A DNA stretch of 64,000 nt from Protula sp. h YS-2021 (lineage: Eukaryota > Annelida > Polychaeta > Sabellida > Serpulidae): the NCBI GenBank assembly GCA_949752745.1, contig OX457028.1, forward strand, positions 20,506,352 to 20,570,351, given 5' to 3'. This document shows, piece by piece, positions 41,409 to 53,400 of this stretch; positions within the stretch are counted from its first letter, which is position 1, and each line of letters opens with the position of its first letter. Position numbers and translations under genes: made by a program. The notes under the pieces are model-generated. The model was not told the DNA's origin and made no database searches. It saw only the letters and a list, made by a program, of their open reading frames with translations.

Positions 41409-44400
41409 ATGGAGGGTAGCGTTGATCTTGCGAAGTTAAAGGTATTTTTTGTGTTTTCACGAGTTGTTGTTCGAAATCTATGGACAGAATAAATATAAGT
41501 AATTAAATACCCATGTGCCACGGTTTAATATCGATTACTGATTCAGGAATGAAAGTGCGGGTAATTCAACTGGACGATAATTGAAGATTCCAACAACTGC
41601 ATCTCTGCAGTTCGATCCAAATGGGCCAAATCACACTTTAGGCGTTCCGAATAAAATGTGCAAAAATCTGTGTTTTGAATACAAACCAACAGGGTAAAAA
41701 TGAAAGTGATACAGAGATTTCGCATAAATGTCACATTTCTCTTGCACTGAGCAGCAATAGTGTTTTTAACAACCCACATGCTATTCTAAAAATTAAAAGT
41801 TTTAATGAATAGTTTGAAGTTTCAGTTTCTTTTATGTCCCGAGTATGAGCTATTTTTGCAATATTTCTTCTGTATTTTTCTATCTTTCGATTCCATTCTT
41901 GCGCATTTTATTAGAAACACTCAAAGTGTGATTTAGCTTTTACCAGTTAGATACATTGAAAGACCTCCTGCGCTCATTCGGGTTTCGTGAATAAAAATAT
42001 GCACAAGAAACATTTTTAACAGGAAAAGATATGGTATAATCAAAATGCAGTGCAGACGAATAAAAAACTCGAGCAAGGAATATTCAAACTGACACAGCAC
42101 CAGTGTTCGAAAAGTGTGGGAGCACGTGACTGCAGATTTTCGCGTCGGACGGAGTTTTTCAAGTCCGGAGTCCGGCTGGCTCTCAGCTTTTTATTTTATA
42201 TTTTTTGGTGGATTATTTGTGCAATGTACTCCTACCCATTACCATTTCTGCCTTGGAGTAGTCTGTTTTGTTCTTCAGTATGAGAGCCCAGTAGCACGGT
42301 GTCTCAGAACTTAATAAAAGTTGAGTTTGTTTTTTTTTGGTTTTTTTTTTTGTTTTTTTTTTTTTTAAACGTCAGAAAGCTATTCAATTATTTTCAGTGG
42401 TGTGAACTTGTGTAAATGTGGAAAAGATGAGATTTTGTTTTTTTCAAAAGTGCCCATTTTTTTTCGGTGTTGTGTATTACAACATCGGAAAACTTATTTG
42501 CTTGGAATAACCAGGACATTACTTTCCCCATCAACTAGGTGATCATGTACGTATAACAGCGGGCATAAATTAAATTGTTTATATATGAAAACTAGAAAAA
42601 TTCTTTTAAAAAGTGTCGAGCTGCAAAATTTTCCGTCGGGCTCCCAACTTTTTGAAGTCCGGAGCCCGGCGGGCCGCGAATTTTTTGCTTCGCTTTTCGA
42701 ACGCTGCACAGCACATCGTAATAGGTTAAATTGCAAATTGGTCCATTAAGCGAAGAAGATTATGATAACCTATAATTAGATTGCCGTAGCGATTTGCGTG
42801 GCTTCTGGTTTGCAAATCCGGGATAACCGGCGCCAACACGGTTTTCACATTAAAATAACACATTTTCAGTTTTGCCGATTGCGATGTGCTGTTCAATTTC
42901 AGGTTTCTTTCATTGTAAAACAGTGTGCAAACCTTTAAGAATAAAATACCTGGACGATAGGCCGCTTAATAGAGATTTTTATTACCGGGCTGGACTGAGC
43001 GCATAGCGGCCTCTAGTGTATCCAACTGGTTCCTCTATGGTGTAACCTATAATTGAAATCAAACTTTCCGGATAAAATGCAAAACAGTTAAGTGCTGATT
43101 ACCCGGGTAAAGGATGGATTAAATTATCGAGATGTTTTGACATGTTCTTTGAAAGAAGCCGGAAGCTTTTGACGTTTCGACCGTACTAGTTTGTTGTGAG
43201 CATATACAGAAATGATAAAACATGAAAAATTAACAGATCTTTAATTTTCAAGAAATTAGTCATAAGTAGGCGAGGAAATAGCTGACTGTTTTTCAGATCC
43301 AGCGCGTTCCATAAAAACAATTACAGTAATCAATAATATCTCTTTTGAGTTATGAAACCTGCACTTTTTTATTGGTATATTCCTTTTATTTTATAATTGC
43401 AATCGAGAAAATTAGGTTGTTAAATTCAGTTGCGAAATGTTTGCTTATGTTCCGGGTTATGAAAATCACATAAGCAAGTAAAATGGCCAAACTTTTAAAT
43501 AAAGGGTTCATGTATGATCTGTAAAAATGTACTCAGTTCACTTCTTGGTGCCGATTTAGGCATAAATGTATTATATATACCCGTAAGTTGTAAGCTGTAA
43601 TATGTTTCATTCTTTATGGAATATCAGTTCAGAAGTTATCAGAGTATAATTTCAAGATTTATTTTATGTTTTCGAAATGAATGAGGCTGTCTTTGTTTAC
43701 CCGTTTCAATGCGAGGAAATGGAACCGCTTCTTGGAACTACTTGTAAAACATGTTGCTATGAACAGCTCATCCTTATTTCTGACGCTGTTTCAGCTGCAT
43801 CGTATTCCTTAACACGTGTCATAGGTATCGAACATTTACCTTTTGAGGCACGAAACAAGTACGCCAATCGGCATAAAGTGGACGTATAGCGATAGTTTGT
43901 TGTACAATGTGCCCTTTTTTGCAAACAGACTCAAGTTCTTCTAAGCTGTTCTTCTTTCACTCAAAGTTAAAAAGATAGACTGTTAAACCCAGCTGCCAAA
44001 TATTTGTTTACATTCAGGATTTTAAATGTCATATGACATTGAAAGGTGCTTAAGTGTATGCGGTAATGCGTCATAACACCAAATGCGTAGTTTTTTGCCA
44101 TCGCTGCATAAAAATGTCACTTATATTTGATTTTTTAGGTAGTTGATAGTTATTCAGTAGTCTTGTGTGTGTGTGTTTGGAGGAGAAGGGGGGGTTGGCA
44201 AATGTATTATGATAATATTGTATAGTCGAAGATGCACAAAAAGTGTAAATAGCAGTTCAAAAATCGCTTCACATCGTATCAGAAAAAATTTAAATCCCTT
44301 CCTTAGTGGGCATTCAATAAAGTAATGAAAGATTTGGGTGTTGACTAATATCTTGTAATGTCAGGAACTTCCTTTTTATCTTAATAATGGCTATTGTTCT

Positions 44401-47400
44401 GCTTGAAACAAAATGACTTTGCTTCAAATATTTCGCCCTTTTAGGTTCCGGAATTGAAGAAACTTCTAAAAGAACGAGGGTTGCCGATTTCAGGCAATAA
44501 ATCAGAGCTGATTGAACGACTGAAACAAACCACTGAAGGTATGAAGCTTTTATTTAGCTTGGAACCTCGTTGAACGGAACATAGGTTTCAGGATTTTATT
44601 TTGTACACATTGTTGCTTATCCGCTAGTCTATAATGATTTTAAGCAGGAACTTATCAAGACATTGAGATAAAAATTTCCATAAGTAGATTCTCGTAATTT
44701 CCGGTTTTATTATATTGTGAACGATATGTAGTGACTGGGTAGCTTTTACGTTCGAATGTGTGCTCTGAAAAGATCTTTAAACTTGTTTTGCATCAGCCGG
44801 TTTTTTTTTTCAATAAATTCCTGATTCAACTTGATTAAAATTATGTTTTTATCAATGCGGCATATCTGTCAATGAAAAAGTAAACTTATATCGATATAGA
44901 TGCGCATCATTATAAAATCCAAGTAGTAACTTGTTGATACTCAGCATTGTGAATCTAAAACAATGGATTAGATAGGTTACATAATGCAAAGGCACTCAGT
45001 GGAAAACTGTTTATGTATACAATTTCTTTGCACATTTGGTCAGGTCAGAATATAAACAGTTCGAGCAAAATGCTCAAACAAAGCGTGAAGCTAATGTTCA
45101 TTAATATTTCAGAAGGAAAGTTTTTCCGTCAGAAAGCATTTCCAGTCATCATACATCGGGTCAAACGACTCGGTCATAAAATGGCACTGGTTTGAAATAA
45201 TTGTCTAATGCAAGAAAACATGCACAGAACAAGATGCTTTATAATAAAGCTGTTTAGGAGTGTTGCGGTTTAGTTTAAAATGGCTGCAGAATTGTTATAG
45301 GTATACATCATGTTTTCACAGGTCACGTGGTGAGTGAAGTACCGGAAGTTATTGATGATTCGTTGTCCCAAGAAGAAGGGGATGCTGTGAGTATCTTTTT
45401 CCGGTTAAAACCAATTCGGCTGTGGCGGTTCGGCCCAAGTTCATTTCTGTAGAATGCCATTTTCACATTTATTAGAAAATTATTGATAACAAGAATAAAT
45501 TATTTATTTCAAAAATTGATTTTTTGAAATGAAGAATTAATTTTTGCTATCTGTAATTTTTTTGATATCTCTAAATGTATTCTTGATCTCAAAAAAAAAA
45601 TTAATTCAAGTCTTGATCTGAAAAATGAAATATTTGATAGCAGAATTTCAGTTTTGAGCTTCTTTTTTATGTTAGTTAGTTAAGTACTTAGGGCACGTTC
45701 CGCATTACAGCTGTTTTTCTTGATATCAATAATTTAGTTTAGATAACAATATTTCAGTTTGACACTTGTTTAGTTTATGTTTTGACATATGAAAATGATT
45801 TTTTGACCTCAAAAATTAATTTTTAATTCTTGATATGAATGTATCAGTCCATTTTTATATCTAAAATTCAGAAACGAATCGCTGTGAATGAAATAATGAC
45901 TGGCCGCTGTATGTAGAATCTTTCTTTCAATTGTTACTGTGCAAAAAAGCGGTTCCTGAGCTGAAAAATTGTGTTTTTATTATTGAGATCAATAATTCAG
46001 TTTTTCATCTCCAAAATGTAATTGACGCCACGTTAAATTCCATATAAAAGTGTTTGCTTCAAGAATATATAAGTTTGTGAAATTGATTTTTTCATCTCAA
46101 AAATAAATTTTTGCCATCTAAAATACAATTGTTGATAGCAAAATATAAATTGACGAGATCTACATTGCTTTATTGATATCTTTAATAATGTTTTGACATA
46201 AAAAATCAGTATTAAATGTTAAAATGGGATTGCATACATTTCGCCTCATCAATTCGGACCAGTCATCAGAAACAATACGGGTTCAATCAGATTATGAAAA
46301 AATCGCGCGAACCTGTCGCATTTTCATTACCATCTGCGTGGGAAGTGGAATCCATTTGACTGGTGTTGGACTTTTGCGAGTACTTAAGTAACAGAACCTC
46401 TCAGAATTTTGAACTTTTGAACGTGTCATGGTTATGTGCGCACTGAAGTAAGATAACGCTTAGGGTTGAGTGGTCCAGCAAACCGTTGATTTAATGTTAT
46501 GTGTTAATAGAGGTAAATAGGAAAGCTACCGGCGGAATGTTGCTTTGAAATAACTGCCATAAGTGTCATTGGGGTATGAAGTGTTACCAGAATTGTATCT
46601 GTAGCACGCATGTGAGCTTTGGAATGTTTGCCCGAAATGAAAAGCGTGTTTTCGTTTTTGTTTTATATGGGATATTCACTTATTTCTTAATTAAAATAAA
46701 TTAAAAAATGTAGGCCCTTTATTGCTTATGTCTGAAAAGTGAATCAAGTCCAATATAGAGAAGGGGGACTGGACGTTCCGTACCTTTTCCTTTCCGTACC
46801 CTGCCTTTCCGTACCCTTTTTGAACCGTTCCGTACCCTTTTTTTGGACGTTTCGCACCCTGCCAAAAGACGTTCCGCACCCTATTTGGCCGAACCGCACC
46901 CTTTCTTATTTTCAGCGTTTTCTTCGACTTAAATATTTTTTATTTCATTTTCATTATCATTTTGGGGTAAAAAAAGATTTTGCACCACGATGAACTGTAA
47001 ATTATCTGATAAATTTTCAAAAAGAGTTCTGAAGAAAAGAGCAAAGTTTGCGATTCGATGACTTAACGAGCTGATTGCAATCACCAATATTGAGGCGAAC
47101 GTGCGATCACTTCAATTTCTCCCAAATTGAATGCAATTTCAATATCCCAGTTAGCATAATTTTTCGTCCCACGTATAAAGCGCTTTGTTTTTAGGTGGGA
47201 TTTACGTGGGAATGTGGGACGTTGGCATGGCCACATAGAAAACATGTGTAATATACGTGGACATTCCCACGGTGTGATTTACGTATAAACTCTACATATA
47301 ATATACATAGGCTTTCCCACGTATAAAATGCACGGGTGGATACACGCGTAAACTGCATGGTTTTTCCCGCGTAATGCCCACCGTGGGCATTCCACTGTAT

Positions 47401-50400
47401 AATATACGTAGAATTGCCCACTTCTAAAACGCATGGGTAATTAACGCATATTATATGTATATTATACTTTTGAATTCCCACGTAAAATTTCATTAGAAGT
47501 CATTTGTATATTACACGTATATTTTACGTGCGATTTCCCATGTGGGTATTCCCATGTAAAATACACGTATATTATGCACAGTCTGGCAATGTGGGCTTAT
47601 TATCGCAGACCGGAAACAGCCGCCATTGAGCGATAATATATTTAAATTTTGCTACATTCTGCATATTTTGGTGGAGGGCTGTCTTTTTTCTAAGTATAAT
47701 AGAAAGTTAGACATGGAAATACCAATTTCACTAAAATTTTTATGCTTAAAATTCTTTTAAGGAGTACTTTATAACTGCATTATAGTTATAAAGGTTCATG
47801 TCTGTGTATTCGATGGAGTTCTCGTGTATGCCCAGGGTGGGTCGTCCCTTTAAAATTCCCTGCTTAATATGCGTGGGAATACCCACATATAAAATGCATG
47901 GAAATATATGCGTATAAAATGCATGGGTTCACATGCGCATAATACACATCGGAAAGAGTCTTAAACTCTCCTAAATCCCACGTAACTACGTGGGAATTCC
48001 CAAACAAAATACACATTATTTATGCGTGGGTACGTGGGAATGCCCACATATATTATGCACAGTCCCCATGTAAGACTGCTATCTGGGATACTGAAGGATT
48101 TCATATTCTGACTTGAGTAAATCAGTCCGGTCCGAGCTAGTGCTGCCATCAGTACATTGCACTGAATCAAACTTTGAAAAATTGCAATTTACTGTGATCA
48201 CTGTGATCACTTGGGCTCATCTTAACGGAGATCACTGCACTGCGGCATATCACCTCTGGTGTATAGCCTGTCTTAGTACATGTAATAGTAAATAGCATAT
48301 TCTTAAGTTTTATTCAGTTCGCTGTACTGCTGGCAGCATTTACTCAGGACTGTAGTGGTCATCAAAACGCAAACTTTGCTGGTTTCTTCACTAGTCAATT
48401 TGAAAATTTATCGGATAATATACAGCTGATCATGGTGCAAATCTGTTGTCCCGAAAAACAAGGTTGAAAATGAAATATAAAAAAATACAAGTTGAAGAAA
48501 AGACTGAAAATAAGAAAGGGTGCGGTTCGGCCGAATAGGGTGCGGAACGTCTTTTGGCAGGGTGCGGAACGTCTAATAAAAAAGGTGCGGAAAGGCAGGG
48601 TACGGAAAGGAAAAGGTACGGAACGTCCAGGAACCTAGAGAAGTAAGCCCCGTTACAAATTGGCCGCATTCAAAACCCGGAAATGCATTGCATCTGTATT
48701 TAGAAAGTGTGAGTAATACAAGGGATGTGATTTTTTCAAAGAGCCTAGTAGAAGAGGAAGAAGAGGCCAAAGAACCGGAGCAAGAAAAAGAAAACCAACA
48801 GGCGACCGAGGCGGCCACAGCGCCACCTGGAAAACCGACAAGGTGAACTTCCACTTCCCCCCTCCTCCCCCCCCCCCAAAAAAAAATAAATAAATAAAAA
48901 AACAAACAAACAAACAAAAAAATCTTTAAATAATGTGAAATTCAACCCCATTTGTTCCAAACTACATGTGGTTTTGTCAGTTGGGCTTGGTTTTGTTTGC
49001 CCTGAAATTTGGTGAGAACTGTGAGGACGAACACTCTTTGTTTAACTCGATCGTATTACAGCAAGAATGTGCCCATTTAAGATCAAGTGAGAGCAGCCAT
49101 AAAACAGTAGCGTGTAGCCGACTTGTGTATATATTTATTTCTTATTTGTAGTGCTCCGGTAAAAGTCAAACTCACAGCTGCAAACGATGACGAGGTTTGT
49201 TGTGTTTGTTTCTGTTCAGTGCACAGAAAACTGCACTTTACCTTCAGATGTTACGTAGTTGTTGTTTTTTTTTCTGAAACGCAAGGAAATAAGTGTAATA
49301 ACTTAGCTCAGGTGAAGTGATCGGCAAATATTTGTGGCGTCTTTTATCTTTGTTGCACTTTGTCACTGCACTCTCAATGCCTTGTGAAATCAGGAAAGCT
49401 TGCAAAAAGAACGTGGAAAAGAAAAGATATACAGTGAAGCATGACTGCTTTTTAACCCAGCCGACTTTGTCGGACTGGGTTAGTCATATCACTGTAGGGG
49501 GCTTGAATGTATGTGCGTATGTTAAACTTTTTCTTTAAAATGCTACTCCTACAGGTTTGCTCCAATCGTTTTGAAATTATGCAGGAGTGTTCCCTGGGTG
49601 GTCCCCCACCTGGCTATTACTTTTTTGAGGATTGGCGAAAAACTGACAAAATGGCGGCACTTCTTGTGCCCGTTTTGACCCGTTTTTAAAATGCTTCTCC
49701 TCCTACAGTTTTATTATTTCGTTTCGCCAAAAACTGCCGAAATGGCGGAACTTTCGAGTTTGGCAGAAACTGGAATAAATGGTAGTATGCCCAAAATGCT
49801 GGAATTTAAAAAATTTTTGTAAAATTGTGTAAATGTCGGTAAATACGTGAATCGTCAGAACCCAACCTCTCCAAAATCCCTTTTCGGGTAGCTTCCACCC
49901 GAGAAAACTTGTTTTGTTGTGTATTAAAATTATGAAAAAGCTACGTTCAGAAACAAAGTTCTTCATTTTTTGTCCTAACAGTAGTCGTTTCAAAGTTTTT
50001 CTCTGTTTCCTTGTTTGGGAACTCGGCTGGGTCATGTCGTTGGACATACTTGTTCCTTTTTTGTTCAGAAATTATCGCAGCGCGCGGCGCGATTTGGAGC
50101 CGTGAGTGAGGATGCCAAGAAAGCCCTTCGGGCAGCCAAGTTTGGCATTGTGTCTGATGATCTGAAGAAACAGAAGAGAGCCGAGCGCTTTAGCGCAACG
50201 TCCCCGGACAGCGACGAGGCCAAGAAGGCACAGAGGGCGGCACGCTTTGGTCTCTCGGCCTCTAATGGCAGCACCCAAGTCAAGACAGGCAACATCACTG
50301 CGAATGTAGGTCGAGTTCGTAATTTAAGAAAAACAATGTTAGAAAGATACAACATTTCTAAATTTTTGGTTGTTTTTAAACCAAAATTAGTAATTCTTTA

Positions 50401-53400
50401 TTAGAACCCCCCACCCCCCCCCCCCTCCAATCTATCTGTTCCTAACTAATGGTGAAAAGTTTTACACGCAATGTCCAACAGTTCAGTTGATTTCTTCTTC
50501 AAAGAAAGACCATATATTTGAACTGTGGTTATTTTTGTTTTTGGTGAATTTGTCAAAAAATATCATAACACATGAGGACTTGTGTATTTTGTACGCGCAA
50601 TATCTCAGCAAGTATATAACGGATTCCATTTCCGTATTCCATTGGGGTTTGGGATGATGGCAGGGCTCTGTCTCACAACACTTATGTGTTAACATGTGTG
50701 AACGTGAGAAAAAATGGCTTCTATGTGTACGACAGAGCTCAGAAGAAGCAGAAAAATTGCGGAAAAGAGCAGAGCGGTTTGGTACGAATACGGACATTAC
50801 CATTTCAGAGGTAAAAATGGGCGTTTGTTTGTCGCAATAAACACGTAGTGGAATCAGTGTTTTATGCTCCCATTTCACAAAAAGAGAGCAAAAAAAGAAC
50901 AGTTTTAGTTTTGAAAAAAAAAAAAATATATTGCAACGTATCATCCTGGCATATATGTATAGCTTTAAATGTAGCTGTCAATGTTCGAGCTCTGAAACAA
51001 GTGATCTCAGAAGTGTTTTGTGCCATAGATGGTCTTTATTATGAGGCGCTTACTTCAGAACTCTGCGCCTGGAACGGCAAACTTTATTTCTGGTTTTGGA
51101 GAGGAGGGTGGGGGGGGGGGGGGGGATAAAAATAGTGCCGGTGGGATAAATTTATTATAAATTGCCCATGTATATTAAAAGTCAGGGTGTTTTTGAACGG
51201 ATGATTGGCGGAAAAATGCGGCAACTTTCCTGCTACCGTGACTAGGAACAGTCTGCTGAACTCTCTTGGCTTCGAAACGCCCCAGTTTCGGGACCTTCAT
51301 TGCGTACCTAAAACCTTATTTAGTTATGTTATATAACGTCTGATGCGCAGATATGCCGTTTTTCATTTTATTCACATGCAGAGGCAATTTATGCATTAGT
51401 GGCACGCCCATGTTTACTATGCTTCTGCCAAGACATCAATTAAAAAACTATATGACGGGCTTTTGCTAAATATTGAAAGCATATAAAAAGTAGACACACA
51501 AATCAAACAAATCTCACGTCACATTAGAGAAATGCAGCTGCTTTTTGCAAGTAAGACCTTGTTTGAATGGTACATATTTTATTATGTCACTCAACGGGGT
51601 GTCTATTTCGAGAACCTTTAGTTTCGGTTCGCGGTCGTTTTTTTTTAACACGAGTGCAAACCATAATCTAAGAACGTAAAAAAAAAAAAAACGAATTATT
51701 TAAAACCGCTTTTGAAAATACGTCGTATAAATACTGTATATTGTAATAATGTATATTGAGTTAGCAATTTTGATGAAATTTTCGGTTCGATGCTCGCATG
51801 TTTTTGTTCGGCTGGGGCTCGTGGGGTCCAACCTTTCTCAACGAAAAGCCCTCGGTGTAGCAGTATATCCTACCCCGCTATGACCCCCCTCCCCCCTCCT
51901 CCCCCACCTGGTTATCTCCAGTAATGTTCTCCGGTGTGATGTTCATTAATAGTTTTCCGTTTTAAAACGTGAATTGTTCTTGTCGATTTATTTTTTTTAA
52001 AAGCCCACAAATTGAATGTCACCTGTGAGTGACACTTTCTACAAACAAGTGATTGGTCTTTATTTGCATGGCTTTTCGGTGAATTGTCGGTCATCATCAT
52101 AATGTCAAAGGAACAAAAGAAAATATAAAATCAAAGAACAGCACTTTTAAATCCCCTATCTCCACTCCGCCCTAAATCTGTGTACATATTGAGCCAACAG
52201 AGCACTCACGTGAATACCCAGTGTTTGAGAAGATACTTGCGTAACGCCTGTTGTAGAAAGCAATGTGGCTTGTTTATCCTCAAGCAATAAATGACTAGAG
52301 AGCATAGTAACACAAGCACCACACAACACATGCCGTGCCTTTTTCTTGGAAAAAAAAAACTCATATGAGATAAAGAATATCCGAAATACCCAAAGGTCCG
52401 GTTCGGGGCTGTATGTCTTGGGTCGGGACCCGTTTTGTTCCGCGCAGTGACAATAGCGCAAACTATTCTTCCAAGTGAGTGTTAAAAACTTATTTTTTTT
52501 GTATCTCCTTCAAAGGGTAGCGACAGCGACAGACTGTTAAAAAGGAAGCATCGGTTCGGCGTATCCACAAGCGGCACTACCGATGACCTCGAGGTATGCG
52601 CATCCCAACATGCCACAACTTATTCCAGTCCGCGGGCTTCAATACTAAAGGCTAAAGTCACCATCAGTCTCTCTAGTTAGATCTAGATTGCTGCCTGTGA
52701 CTCTTAAAGCTTAGAATCACTTTTGTATTTAAATTTAAGGTAGAATGGGCTTAATGAATGAAGGCTTTTAAAATCATAATGGCGCTTCGCACATCAAGAA
52801 TCTATATTAGGTTAATAAAAACCAGTTTAAACAAAATTCTTTTGCCGTGCTCTTGCAGTATCAATTTGGAAAATGCGTCCTTTGCATCGGGGTGTGATTA
52901 GGCCATAATAGAAGTATATTCATGTAGCTCCGATATAAAGTAGTTGTGATCATTTCTGACTTTTGCTTTCTTTTTATCAGGTTGAAGTTCTGTTTCTTTC
53001 TTTCGTTTCTCCAGTAAAGGTTTACGTGCCCGTGAAATATACCGGTTTTTATGTCTGGGTTGTTCCACCATTATTTTTATCCCGGTAGCGAAAGTAAACA
53101 CAGAGTTGCATCACGTTAGCATTTGTTGTAACAATTAAAATTTACTTTTAACGTTTATCAGCAGTCACTGTGCATTAATTTGCACAGCTATGCTAATCTT
53201 TTTTTTTCTTTACTTTATAAGATATTTTTTGGTATATTGATATGTATGAGAAAAAAAAACAGTTAAAAATCTGATTCGGGTACTCCCGGACACATTCGGA
53301 TGCTCTCATTCGGAAAAAAGCTTGTTTACATTGGTTAAGCCCACTCTGCCTTAAAGGATATCATTGTGAACCGTTAGTCCAAGAAAATTTATTATATGTC

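Noticed and set aside
43677..43889. 70-aa Cys-containing plus-strand frame as a gene in SARNP intron 1
   Set aside because: No known motif, no matching splice sites, and located between two well-supported SARNP exons.
46739..48669. Two related 80-aa proteins (46739-46993 plus, 48430-48669 minus)
   Set aside because: They are the same inverted arm of one transposon read on opposite strands; composed of the repeated CCGTACCCT word.
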